DNA of 64,000 nucleotides from Robertmurraya sp047302285 (lineage in GTDB: Bacteria; Bacillota; Bacilli; Bacillales; Cytobacillaceae). Below, piece after piece: positions 1 to 8,183 of this stretch (position 1 is its first letter; each line of letters begins with the position of its first letter). The notes beneath the pieces were generated by a model. The model saw only the letters and a list, made by a program, of their open reading frames with translations. It made no database searches and was not told where the DNA came from. The stretch is taken from the NCBI RefSeq assembly GCF_047302285.1, contig NZ_CP154845.1, forward strand, positions 434,001-498,000, in the 5' to 3' direction. Both the position numbers and the translations under genes were made by a program.

Positions 1-21
1 ATTAGTTGATTTTTTGGGAGA

Positions 22-50
22 CCTGGCGATTATGCCGGGTTTCTTTTTTT
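22..50 (+). terminator. Rho-independent terminator of an upstream gene
   Basis: A 6-bp stem (22-27 with 34-39, one G-U pair) with a 6-nt loop is followed by an almost pure T run at 40-50. It presumably ends a gene that lies before the window. Confidence 0.7.
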
Positions 51-75
51 GGGGGATGGTACTATGATAACCTGC

Positions 76-353
76 GAGATCCGCAATTATCATTAAAACC
101 CCCGCAATCATGGCCAGATCCCCCGCAATAACCTTCGAAACCCCCGCAATCATCGCTGAAACGCCCGCAATCCCCGTCGGATCCTCCGCAATCATCGCCG
201 AAACGCCCGCAATCCCCGTTGGATCCAGTCAATCATCGCCGAAACGCCCGCAATCCCCGTCGGATCCCCCGCAATCATGGCTGAAACGCCCGCAATCCCC
301 GTCAGATCCCCCGCAATAAACCCCAAAACACCCGCAATCCACCCAAAATCAGT
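76..353. repeat. Tandem 21-bp repeat, 13 units
   Basis: The hexamer CGCAAT recurs at 82, 103, 124, 145, 166, 187, 208, 249, 270, 291, 312 and 333, always 21 bp apart, with one degenerate unit at 228 after a 1-bp deletion. Units alternate between an ATCATCGCCGAAACGCC type and an ATCCCCGTCGGATCC type, giving a 42-bp higher-order period in the middle. The array is C-rich and stands out from its AT-rich surroundings. The 1-bp deletion changes frame inside the array and no start with a good ribosome binding site precedes it, so I do not treat it as coding. Confidence 0.9.
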
Positions 354-501
354 AGTCGCATCTCCCTAATCTTCCCCTAAAAATGACATCAATCCACATC
401 TTTCGAACCAATTTCCATCAATTCTGGCAATTGCGTGCCGATTTCCAAATATTGTTGTAAAATGGAAGAGACAGATTATGACATATGTTGGAGGACGCCA
501 T

Positions 502-1164
502 ATGTATTACCAGGTTCATATTTGGAAGGGGTTAAGGGCTCCTTATATAAGTGCTCATCAGATCAATAAAGCGGAAAAACTAACAGGTATTTGGAAATGG
601 ACCACATGGTTATTGGTGATTTCCCTCATTCTCTCGGGAATTGCCGTCTATTTTGGAATTGGAAATGACTCTCTATCAAAGTTAATCTATGAAACGACTT
701 CGTCAGAATTCCAAACCATTAAAGGCTTATTTGCGATAGGACAAGTCGTGCAATCCATACTTGCAACGGCCATATTAATTTTTCTACCGGCCCTCATATT
801 TTGGGTATTTACGGATATTGAATATCGTAAGCTCGTCGTCGTACAGCTCTTTGTTACAGCCATTTTTATGTTCGAAAAAATGCTCACCATCCCGATGCAA
901 TTCTATTTTGGACTAGATTCGGCTTCTTCACCATTTGCATTAGGGGTGCTCACACAATACATAACGGATTATCAGTTAATTGCCCATTTCTTTGGTGAAA
1001 TTTCGCTCTTTTCCATTTGGGCGATGATCATACAATATAAATATTTGCGCGTTATCACCGAGAAGAGTCCAAAACTAATTCTATTATTAATCGTCTCTAT
1101 TCAACTATTATTCTGGATTTTTACGGCGGTCTTTTCTTATATAAAATTTGAGGTTCTATTTTAA
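502..1164 (+). CDS. Polytopic membrane protein of unknown function
   Basis: This 220-residue protein has about five hydrophobic segments, beginning with a WLLVISLILSG stretch and ending in a C-terminal hydrophobic segment. I do not recognise the family. The start at 502 is chosen because GGAGG at 490-494 lies 7 nt before it; an in-frame upstream ATG at 478 has no such site. It lies 15 nt before the secretion-adaptor gene and is probably cotranscribed with it, so a membrane partner of that adaptor is possible, but this rests on position only. Confidence 0.75.
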   Translation: MYYQVHIWKGLRAPYISAHQINKAEKLTGIWKWTTWLLVISLILSGIAVYFGIGNDSLSKLIYETTSSEFQTIKGLFAIGQVVQSILATAILIFLPALIFWVFTDIEYRKLVVVQLFVTAIFMFEKMLTIPMQFYFGLDSASSPFALGVLTQYITDYQLIAHFFGEISLFSIWAMIIQYKYLRVITEKSPKLILLLIVSIQLLFWIFTAVFSYIKFEVLF

Positions 1165-1179
1165 AAGGGGGCAGCAAGG

Positions 1180-2433
1180 ATGAACTGGAAAAAGTGGACA
1201 GCCATAATCTTCATTGCGCTCTTTGTTGCTGTGAACTTTTATTTACTTTTAAAGAAAGATAGTGAAATAGCTAGGTCGGAATACATAAATGAGTGGAGAA
1301 CGGTGCAAAAGCAGAATCTTGTTTTATCGACAGAAAGAGCAGGAGTTGTAGCGCCGGCAGAAGAAGAATATGTGTATTTCCAGCAAGGGGCTGGAGACTT
1401 CGAGCAATTTTTCGTAAAAGTGGGCGATCAAGTTTCAACTGGTACGCCTCTATTTGAATATTCGCCACGTAATCTTGAGGCTACGATTGAGCAGTTTGAA
1501 GCGGAAATCACGAAACTTCAATCAGAACAATATGGACTTCAGGAAAATATCCGAAATCTTGAAAGCATTGAACGAGGCTTACGACAAGTAGAAGAAGATG
1601 AAGAAAACCCATCCAATCAAGCCGTCGCAAGCACGATTGAGGCACAAATCTATGAAAAAGAATTACAATTAAGTAGAATTGAAGCCGAGATTGATAAATT
1701 TGAAGAACTCATTGCAAATTCTAATAGCCATTTAGGATCTTTAACGGTGGATAGTCCGATTGCAGGGATGGTAAAAGAAATTTCCCATCATCTCCAAAAT
1801 CCGGTTGTAACGATTACCTCTACTGACCAGCATGTAAAAGGACTTCTTGCAGAAGAAGACTTACAGGAGATACAAGAAGGAATGAAGGTCATTGTCTCAG
1901 GTTCTTTTGGAAAAATGGATGGAGTCATTTCAAAGGTCTCTGTAACCCCTGAAGACGATCCGCAGGTGGGAGTAAAGAGCGAGTATGAATTTGTCGTGCA
2001 ATTACAGGAACCGGAAGAAAATTCAACTGAAGATCTTTCAGAAGAGAATTTAAACGAAACTGAAACAGAAGAGGCTTCTCAAGCAACGATTTACACCGGA
2101 TCCCATGTTTCGGTCAAAATCATTACAGAGGAAGTCGAGGATGCTTTAACTTTGCCACGTGAGACGAATCGTCTTGGCGATATCTATGTGTTAAAAAGTA
2201 ATGGCACGATCGAGAAGCGTCCAGTTCAAATGGGGATCACGATAAATGGTGTTTACGAGATTACAAGTGAAGCGGAAGAAGGCGAGCTAGTTGTTAACGA
2301 ACCGACTAGAATCCGAAACAACACTTCTTTTTTCACCCCACTTGTTTTGAGCGAAATGAGTACACAAGAATTGAAAGAAATGGGCAAAAAGGAGATATTG
2401 AAGTATTTGGGAAGAGGATTATTAAATAGGTAA
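1180..2433 (+). CDS. HlyD/RND-type membrane fusion (adaptor) protein
   Basis: The 417-residue protein has one N-terminal membrane anchor (about residues 5-25), a first half of a lipoyl-like barrel (VKVGDQVSTGTPLFEYSP), a long coiled-coil hairpin rich in E, Q and L, the returning barrel half (LTVDSPIAGMVKEI), and a C-terminal beta-domain. This is the order seen in periplasmic-adaptor-like subunits of ABC exporters in Firmicutes. No ATPase or permease of such an exporter is adjacent; the upstream membrane protein is the only candidate partner. A GGGGG-type ribosome binding site precedes ATG 1180. The stop is followed at once by a long hairpin repeat. Confidence 0.8.
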   Translation: MNWKKWTAIIFIALFVAVNFYLLLKKDSEIARSEYINEWRTVQKQNLVLSTERAGVVAPAEEEYVYFQQGAGDFEQFFVKVGDQVSTGTPLFEYSPRNLEATIEQFEAEITKLQSEQYGLQENIRNLESIERGLRQVEEDEENPSNQAVASTIEAQIYEKELQLSRIEAEIDKFEELIANSNSHLGSLTVDSPIAGMVKEISHHLQNPVVTITSTDQHVKGLLAEEDLQEIQEGMKVIVSGSFGKMDGVISKVSVTPEDDPQVGVKSEYEFVVQLQEPEENSTEDLSEENLNETETEEASQATIYTGSHVSVKIITEEVEDALTLPRETNRLGDIYVLKSNGTIEKRPVQMGITINGVYEITSEAEEGELVVNEPTRIRNNTSFFTPLVLSEMSTQELKEMGKKEILKYLGRGLLNR

Positions 2434-2443
2434 CCGCGGGTCA

Positions 2444-2506
2444 CGGGTCACGGGGACAGGTCCCCCGACCCCAAAAACGGGTCATGGGACCTGTCCCCGT
2501 GACCCG
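2444..2506. repeat. Long hairpin repeat, family A (copy 1)
   Basis: Two 28-bp arms (2444-2471 and 2479-2506) pair over 21 consecutive bases, including GGGTCACGGGGACAGGTCCC, with two mismatches further in and a small A-rich loop. It begins 11 bp behind the adaptor stop codon. Related sequences lie at 5596-5668, 6829-6932 and 13836-13905. It may act as a transcription terminator or mRNA 3'-end stabiliser; that is inference. Confidence 0.9.
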
Positions 2507-2534
2507 CCTCGTCCCCAAAGTAAGGAGTGGAAAA

Positions 2535-3089
2535 ATGAAGCTGAAAATTTGGTTATGGCTGACCCCTCTTTTGTTAGTCGTGATAGGCTTAGGTGTGTGG
2601 GGTGGATGGACATTATTAGGTGCATCAAACACAAATAACCAAAAAGCGATAGAAACAACCGGAAATGGTCCCTCTGTCACCCAGGAAAGTGATGATTTCT
2701 CAACAGAGATCGTCAACACACCAGTATCGGAAGCGATCATTGTCTTTAAAAATGATGAGCTTGGATTTCGAAATGGACATGATTTTATCGGCCAACTACA
2801 TAACTTTTACAATGAAACATTAGGGTGGGGCCGAATTGATACAGCAAGCTACACGGAGCAACAGCAGAAGGCAGAATTAATTATTGATGCATTGGAAAAC
2901 GTAGATGTGATGGACGCAGCAGTGCAGATGGATTTTGATAAAATCAAAGAGTTAGCTGAAATTGTCGCAAGCAAAGATGATCGAGAGGCGATGAGAAAGT
3001 TACATCGTTACTTCCATGACCTCGATATCTATCTGAATGGCTATGATTACAATCAAACCTTTCAGATTACCATTTTTCAAGGAGAGTAA
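2535..3089 (+). CDS. Secreted or membrane-anchored protein of unknown function
   Basis: The 184-residue product starts with a basic then strongly hydrophobic segment (WLWLTPLLLVVIGLGVWGGW), which is either a signal anchor or an uncleaved signal. A low-complexity N/T/Q linker and an acidic helical domain follow. No family is recognised. The start at 2535 follows TAAGGAG by 8 nt. A longer in-frame ORF from 2484 starts inside the hairpin repeat and is rejected. The gene is 2 nt upstream of the DUF2691 gene, so the two are probably translated together. Confidence 0.7.
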   Translation: MKLKIWLWLTPLLLVVIGLGVWGGWTLLGASNTNNQKAIETTGNGPSVTQESDDFSTEIVNTPVSEAIIVFKNDELGFRNGHDFIGQLHNFYNETLGWGRIDTASYTEQQQKAELIIDALENVDVMDAAVQMDFDKIKELAEIVASKDDREAMRKLHRYFHDLDIYLNGYDYNQTFQITIFQGE

Positions 3090-3091
3090 AG

Positions 3092-3550
3092 ATGATAAGG
3101 GGCATTCGCTTTGAAATTCCAAATCAATATGGACATTTTCTTGGAGACGTGCTGAAACCGATTGATATGACTGAATATCAGTGGAAAATTGGTCAGGGGG
3201 AGTCCTATCTGATTATCAATGATCAATTAGATAAAGATTTATTAAAGGGAGATGTTATTGAGGGGACAGAACTCAAAAAACTCATTGATTATAATAGATC
3301 CTATTTGATTTTTGTTGATTTACAAGCGTTCCCAAAGGGCCAAATCTCCCCAATTGAAACCTATCAAGAGTTTAAGGAAAGTCCATGTGAACTTGTTCTT
3401 TTGGTTGTGGACACTAGCTATGTTACGATCTATTGTAAGAATCAAGAAGCCATCAAACTTTTATACGAAAATGCACTCGAACATCAATTTGATAAAATCG
3501 AATATGTAACAGATAAAAATGATTCAAACACAAGCATAGTAGCTTGGTAA
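3092..3550 (+). CDS. DUF2691 family protein
   Basis: The 152-residue soluble protein opens with MIRGIRFEIPNQYG and contains a YQWKIGQGESYLI segment. These features resemble the DUF2691 family of small Bacillus proteins of unknown function; the match is by memory of the family pattern. GGAG at the end of the preceding gene serves as its ribosome binding site. There is no signal peptide or membrane segment, so it should be cytoplasmic. Confidence 0.6.
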   Translation: MIRGIRFEIPNQYGHFLGDVLKPIDMTEYQWKIGQGESYLIINDQLDKDLLKGDVIEGTELKKLIDYNRSYLIFVDLQAFPKGQISPIETYQEFKESPCELVLLVVDTSYVTIYCKNQEAIKLLYENALEHQFDKIEYVTDKNDSNTSIVAW

Positions 3551-3601
3551 ACGTACTTCTCATCATGATACACTGAAAGCATAAGGGGGTATCCGACAAT
3601 T

Positions 3602-5593
3602 ATGAAAAAGTTTTTTGCAATCGGTTTCTTAATTATTGTATCTATCACGCTTGCTGGATGTAACAAGGAGCCAAAGCCAGAGGATACATTCACTGAATAT
3701 GTGAAGCTTTGGAATGATCAGAAATTTGATGAGATGTATGAGCAGCTATCTTCTGAGGCACAGGAAAGTATTTCGAAAGAGGATTTTACAGGACGTTACT
3801 CCAAAATATATGAAGACTTAGAGATTAACAATTTGAAGGTGGAATTCACCCCTCCTGAAGAGGAAACAGACAAAAAAGCAGAGAACATCAGCTTTCCCTT
3901 TTCAGTAGAAATGGATAGTGTTGCAGGAGCTATTTCTTTTGACCACGAAGCAACACTGATCAAAGAAGAGCGAAACGAGGAAACAGACTGGTATGTGAAC
4001 TGGGACACGACGTTTATTTTTGCAGAACTCGAAGAGGCAGATAAGATTGGTCTTTCCACCATTCCGGCTAGACGGGGTGATATTCTTGATCGGGATGGGG
4101 ATCCGTTGGCGGTCACGGGGACGGTTTATGAAATTGGCATTGTTCCAGCTAATATGGAAGGCAAGGAAACGGAAATTATGAAGCAGGTCTCAGAGTTATT
4201 GGGCATGAGCACAGAACAAATCGAGAATGCCTTAAATGCGTCTTGGGTTCAACCAGATTATTTTGTTCCGATTAAAAAGGTTTCACCAGACGATACAGAA
4301 CTATTGGAAAAATTATTTGCGATTCCTTCTGTCCTCAAGCAGGATGCAGAAGGAAGAATCTATCCTTATGGTGAAGCGACCGGGCATTTAATTGGCTATG
4401 TTGGACCAATTACGGCAGAAGAGATGGAGAAAAATGAAGGGTATAGCAGTACAGATTTGATTGGTAAAAGAGGGTTGGAACAAGTATTAGAGAAGCGTCT
4501 TAAAGGTGAAAATGGCATCAAAGTATATATCAATAAAGAAGATGGAACAGAGGTAATCCTTGCTGAAAAAGAAGTGAAGCATGGGGAAAATGTTCAACTT
4601 ACGATTGATGGAAGCCTGCAAGAGAAGGCGTATGAACAATTTAATGGAGATGCAGGGATGGCCGCTGCGATCGACCCATTAACAGGTGAAACTCATGCAT
4701 TAGTGAGCAGTCCAAGCTTTAATCCGAATATTTTAGCGCTAGGCGCCACTTCTGAGCAGTGGAAGGCGTTAGAAGAGAATCCGAAAAACCCGTTACTGAA
4801 TCGTTTCAAGTCGACTTATGCCCCAGGTTCGGTCATCAAACCGATTACAGCATCGATTGGATTAGCTACCGGGAAGATTGATTGGGAGAAAACGATCAAC
4901 GTCAACGGTCTAAGATGGCAAAAGGATGCATCATGGGGGAGCTATCAAGTAACACGGGTGAAGGACCCGAATAAACCGGTGAATTTAGAAGATGCATTGC
5001 TGTATTCCGACAATATTTACTTTGCTCAAGCGGCTCTTGATATTGGGGAGGACGGCTTTGCTACAGGGCTAGAGAGCTACGGATTTGGAGAGGATTTTCC
5101 ATATTCATACCCGATCGAAACCTCCCATTTTGGTGGATTAGAGAAGGAAGTCACATTAGCTGACTCTGGCTACGGTCAAGGACAGGTGGAAATGAGCGTC
5201 ATCCACTTGGCGAGCGCCTATACGACACTTGTCAATCAAGGGAATTTGATCAAACCGATTCTATTCGCTGAGGAAGAAAAGAGTCAGGTTTGGAAGGAAA
5301 ACCTTCTTCCTGCGAGTGAAGCAGAGAAATTGAATAATGTACTGACAAAGGTCGTTCAAGACCCACAAGGTACAGCACACTCAGGCAGAATTGATGGATA
5401 CATGCTGGCAGGAAAAACAGGTACAGCAGAATTAAAACAAGCCCAAGGAGAAGCAGGTCAGGAAAACGGCTGGTTCGTCGCATACAATCCAGAACAACCT
5501 GAGCTGTTAATTGCCCTAATGGTTGAAGGGGTAGAAGACAGCGGTGGATCGAAAGCGGCTGTGGCCAAGGTTAAAGCAATATTTGAAAGATAG
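3602..5593 (+). CDS. pbpC: Penicillin-binding protein 3 (class B transpeptidase, MecA-type N-terminus)
   Basis: This 663-residue lipoprotein cross-links peptidoglycan outside the membrane. The signal peptide ends in a lipobox (LAGC near residue 19). An NTF2-like MecA_N domain follows (about 25-140), then the PBP dimerisation domain with the ARRGDILDRDG motif, then the transpeptidase domain. The three catalytic motifs are intact: SxxK with S410 and K413 (PGSVIK), SDN at 469-471, and KTG at 605-607. The length and order match B. subtilis PbpC (about 668 residues). This architecture is shared with low-affinity PBP2a-type enzymes, so beta-lactam tolerance is possible but not shown. A family A repeat follows the stop. 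Confidence 0.88.
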   Translation: MKKFFAIGFLIIVSITLAGCNKEPKPEDTFTEYVKLWNDQKFDEMYEQLSSEAQESISKEDFTGRYSKIYEDLEINNLKVEFTPPEEETDKKAENISFPFSVEMDSVAGAISFDHEATLIKEERNEETDWYVNWDTTFIFAELEEADKIGLSTIPARRGDILDRDGDPLAVTGTVYEIGIVPANMEGKETEIMKQVSELLGMSTEQIENALNASWVQPDYFVPIKKVSPDDTELLEKLFAIPSVLKQDAEGRIYPYGEATGHLIGYVGPITAEEMEKNEGYSSTDLIGKRGLEQVLEKRLKGENGIKVYINKEDGTEVILAEKEVKHGENVQLTIDGSLQEKAYEQFNGDAGMAAAIDPLTGETHALVSSPSFNPNILALGATSEQWKALEENPKNPLLNRFKSTYAPGSVIKPITASIGLATGKIDWEKTINVNGLRWQKDASWGSYQVTRVKDPNKPVNLEDALLYSDNIYFAQAALDIGEDGFATGLESYGFGEDFPYSYPIETSHFGGLEKEVTLADSGYGQGQVEMSVIHLASAYTTLVNQGNLIKPILFAEEEKSQVWKENLLPASEAEKLNNVLTKVVQDPQGTAHSGRIDGYMLAGKTGTAELKQAQGEAGQENGWFVAYNPEQPELLIALMVEGVEDSGGSKAAVAKVKAIFER

Positions 5594-5595
5594 CG

Positions 5596-5668
5596 GTACG
5601 GGGGGACAGGTACCTCGTCCCACAAAAAAACGGGTCAGGGGACCTGTCCCCGTGCCCACTGTGACCCG
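5596..5668. repeat. Long hairpin repeat, family A (copy 2, diverged)
   Basis: A GGGGACAGGTACC-type arm and an arm reading GGGTCAGGGGACCTGTCCCC flank an A-rich loop. The pairing is less perfect than in copy 1. It fills the gap between the pbpC stop (5593) and the ribosome binding site of the next gene (AAGGAG at 5674-5679). Confidence 0.8.
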
Positions 5669-5689
5669 ATAATAAGGAGATTATGTCTT

Positions 5690-6817
5690 ATGGCACAGCC
5701 CAAATATATTATGAATATAGATAAAATTGCACAAATCTCTGAGGCTCAAAAGCAAGTTTTGAAGAAGGTTACGGAGAAATATGCCTTCCGTGTAAATGAC
5801 TATTATTTAAGTTTAATAGATTGGGATAATCCAAATGACCCAATCCGTAAACTTGTCATTCCAAATGAAGAGGAATTACAGGAATATGGCTGTTGGGACG
5901 CTTCTGATGAGGAAACAAACTATGTGGTTCCAGGTTGCCAACATAAATATTCTACAACTGCATTACTAGTTGTTTCAGAGGTTTGTGGTGCATATTGCCG
6001 CTATTGTTTCAGAAAGAGATTGTTCAGAAACGATGTAAAAGAAGCCATGAGTAATGTGGAACCAGGCTTAAAATATATCGAAGAGCATCCGGAAATTAAT
6101 AATGTATTGTTAACAGGTGGGGACTCGTTAATTTTAGCTACAAAGAAACTGCGTATCATTATTGAGCGCCTTCGTGCGATTCCACATGTAAAAATTATTC
6201 GCTTAGGTTCAAAACTACCTGTATTTAACCCGATGCGAATTTATGAGGACCAAGAATTATTGGATTTAATCCGAGAATATTCAACGCCAGAACAGCGAAT
6301 CTATGTAATGGCCCATATAAACCATCCGGTTGAAATTACGTATGAAGCTAAACAAGGGTTCCAAGCTCTGCATAATGCTGGTGCAATAGTTGTTAATCAA
6401 ACGCCGGTTTTAAAAGGAATTAATGATGATCCAGAAGTGTTAGCGGAATTGCTGGACAAATTATCATGGGCTGGTGTGACACCGTACTACTTCTTCGTGA
6501 ATCGTCCGGTAGCAGGAAATAGCAATTTTGTCCTAACGCTTAAAGAGCTATATGATATCGTCGAAAAAGCGAAAGCTAGAACATCAGGTCTAGGAAAACG
6601 CGTACGTCTTTCAATGAGTCATACAAGCGGAAAAATCGAAATCTTAGCAATTGAAGACGGCAAAGCTTACTTAAAATATCATCAATCACGTGACAATGAA
6701 TATGGTAAATTCATGGTACTAGATTGTCCGGATGATGCAACATGGTTTGATGATTTGCCTGGTAGTGAGCAACACTGGACAAAGCCTAAGAAGAAAACAG
6801 CAGCGGTCATTTATTAA
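5690..6817 (+). CDS. KamA-family radical SAM protein (lysine 2,3-aminomutase-like)
   Basis: The 375-residue protein carries the radical SAM cluster motif CxxxCxxC at C99, C103 and C106 (VCGAYCRYCFRKR), which binds a [4Fe-4S] cluster and S-adenosylmethionine. A TGGDS motif at 142-146 and a candidate PLP lysine K315 (HTSGKIE) follow, as in the aminomutase family. It is much shorter than B. subtilis KamA (about 470 residues) and has a lysine-rich tail, so it belongs to a shorter branch whose amino-acid substrate cannot be assigned. The start follows AAGGAG by 10 nt. It appears monocistronic, bounded by hairpin repeats on both sides. Confidence 0.8.
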   Translation: MAQPKYIMNIDKIAQISEAQKQVLKKVTEKYAFRVNDYYLSLIDWDNPNDPIRKLVIPNEEELQEYGCWDASDEETNYVVPGCQHKYSTTALLVVSEVCGAYCRYCFRKRLFRNDVKEAMSNVEPGLKYIEEHPEINNVLLTGGDSLILATKKLRIIIERLRAIPHVKIIRLGSKLPVFNPMRIYEDQELLDLIREYSTPEQRIYVMAHINHPVEITYEAKQGFQALHNAGAIVVNQTPVLKGINDDPEVLAELLDKLSWAGVTPYYFFVNRPVAGNSNFVLTLKELYDIVEKAKARTSGLGKRVRLSMSHTSGKIEILAIEDGKAYLKYHQSRDNEYGKFMVLDCPDDATWFDDLPGSEQHWTKPKKKTAAVIY

Positions 6818-6828
6818 GTAAACAGGGA

Positions 6829-6932
6829 CTTAGAGACAGGTTTGTTGTCCCAGCCAGTTGCTCTCGGGGGTACCTTGTACCTTCCTTCAGCCCATTTAAA
6901 ATCGGGTCAGGGGACCTGTCCCCATGACCCGC
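6829..6932. repeat. Long hairpin repeat, family A (copy 3, expanded loop)
   Basis: A GGGACTTAGAGACAGG arm and the better conserved GGGTCAGGGGACCTGTCCCC arm at 6903-6931 are separated by about 60 bp of unrelated sequence. It sits 12 bp behind the KamA-family stop codon. Confidence 0.7.
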
Positions 6933-6970
6933 CATGAAAACCATTTAAAAAATTCTGATTATAAATAATA

Positions 6971-6999
6971 TTGAAAAACAAGTTTAGCACTGTTATAAT
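6971..6999 (+). promoter_or_regulatory. Sigma-A promoter for the DUF3870 gene
   Basis: TTGAAA at 6971-6976 and TATAAT at 6994-6999 are separated by exactly 17 bp, a near-consensus vegetative promoter. It is 30 bp from the start codon. Confidence 0.8.
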
Positions 7000-7028
7000 A
7001 GTTTTTATAAAAGTTTGGAGAGGTTCAT

Positions 7029-7346
7029 ATGAGTAATGACAGCTGTTTGATTGTATCAGGACATGCACAAGTTCCAAAAGGAATAGCGCTTCATGAAGAA
7101 AAGAAATTTATTGGGGCAGTTCTGGTCATTAATAAAGAAACTCAAATCATTGAAAAAGCTGAATTTACCTTAATAACAACCCTTTCCAATGATTTTTTAA
7201 GCAATTTAGTGATTGGCTATGATTTACATCAAGGAATTGATCCATTACTAAATAAAATGAAAAAATTATGTTTAATGCCTTCTCAAGGGGCGATCATTCA
7301 AGCAGTACGCTCAGCTTATGAACGATTTAAAGATAATCCTAAGTAA
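7029..7346 (+). CDS. DUF3870 domain-containing protein
   Basis: The 105-residue cytoplasmic protein matches the DUF3870 pattern: a short beta-rich start (IVSGHAQVPKGIALHE), then VIG-DLHQGIDPLL and a C-terminal PSQGAIIQAVRSAYERF helix. The function of this family is unknown to me. TTTGGAGAGG provides the ribosome binding site, a consensus promoter lies upstream and a strong terminator lies downstream, so it is a single-gene unit. It directly precedes a TRAP-type catabolic operon, which may hint at metabolic use. Confidence 0.65.
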   Translation: MSNDSCLIVSGHAQVPKGIALHEEKKFIGAVLVINKETQIIEKAEFTLITTLSNDFLSNLVIGYDLHQGIDPLLNKMKKLCLMPSQGAIIQAVRSAYERFKDNPK

Positions 7347-7416
7347 GAAAAAGATAATTATATAACTGGGTATCTATGAGGATTGACCAAAAATCAATTT
7401 TTATTAATGGATATAA

Positions 7417-7476
7417 ACCAGTAGTAATAGGCACTTTTTTTCGTGTGCTTATTTACTACTGGTTTTTTATTTCAAT
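7417..7476 (+). terminator. Rho-independent terminator
   Basis: AACCAGTAGTAA at 7417-7428 pairs with TTACTACTGGTT at 7452-7463, extended inward by GGCAC/GTGC, and is followed by TTTTTTATTT. It separates the DUF3870 gene from the following operon. Confidence 0.85.
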
Positions 7477-7497
7477 TTTTTTAGAGGAGGAGTTCAC

Positions 7498-8169
7498 ATG
7501 AAGGTATTGCCCCGCATAGAAAAGGAACTTACTGTGGAGATGAAAAACAGACTGTTGAGAATTGATCCTGCCACAATTGGACATTGGCTGCAATTTGGCT
7601 TTATGCATTCTAGGATCAAAGCAATGCTCCAGAATATAAAATTTGTAGGTTCTGCATTCACAGTGAAAACCACTTCAGTCGATTCTGTTATGGTGCATAA
7701 AGCAATTAGTCTAGCACAAGAGGGAGATGTACTTGTGATTGACCGGAATGGAGATGAGAAATATGCCTGTGTAGGGGAAATCATTGTCTATGCAGCAAAG
7801 AAAAAGAATCTAGCGGGTATAATCGTGGACGGCCCGATCACAGATATTACATCTGTCAGGGAGCTGAATTTCCCTATTTATGCAACAGGCCTCTCTCCCG
7901 TGACAACAAGATTGGTTGGAAATACGGGCGAAATTAATACAACCATCCAATGTGGTGGGGTGACAGTGGAGCCTGGCGATACGATTTTGGCTGATGAAAA
8001 CGGAGTATTGGTACTGAGTAAAGACATCGATATTGAGGAATGGTTAGTGAAAGCGGAGGAAAAAGAAGCCATCGAACAAATCATGAAAGAGAAGATCGAC
8101 CAAGGCTTGCCGCTTGCCTCAATTACAAAGGCTGATCAGCTCTTAAGAGAAAATGGAATCATTCGTTAA
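7498..8169 (+). CDS. RraA/HMG-aldolase-like family protein
   Basis: The 223-residue protein has the RraA fold signature (GSAFTVKT, EGDVLVID, GIIVDGPITDITSVRELNFPIYATGLSP). Characterised relatives are 4-hydroxy-4-methyl-2-oxoglutarate/oxaloacetate aldolases of aromatic-acid breakdown, or the RNase E inhibitor RraA. The usual GxxRD motif reads GPITD here: D116 is kept but the preceding arginine is T115, so aldolase activity should not be assumed. AGAGGAGG lies just before the start. It is first in an operon with an amidohydrolase, a Rieske protein and a TRAP importer, suggesting a role on an imported carboxylic acid. Confidence 0.75.
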   Translation: MKVLPRIEKELTVEMKNRLLRIDPATIGHWLQFGFMHSRIKAMLQNIKFVGSAFTVKTTSVDSVMVHKAISLAQEGDVLVIDRNGDEKYACVGEIIVYAAKKKNLAGIIVDGPITDITSVRELNFPIYATGLSPVTTRLVGNTGEINTTIQCGGVTVEPGDTILADENGVLVLSKDIDIEEWLVKAEEKEAIEQIMKEKIDQGLPLASITKADQLLRENGIIR

Positions 8170-8183
8170 AGGGGGAAACTTGA

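Noticed and set aside
110..319. Open frame across the 21-bp repeat array encoding a PAI-type repeat peptide
   Set aside because: A 1-bp deletion at unit 228 changes the repeat frame, there is no ribosome binding site, and all frames of such an array tend to be open.
82..338. Possible CRISPR array
   Set aside because: The period is only 21 bp with no unique spacers and there are no cas genes.
2484..2534. Upstream extension of the protein starting at 2535
   Set aside because: It begins inside the hairpin repeat; the TAAGGAG site fits ATG 2535.
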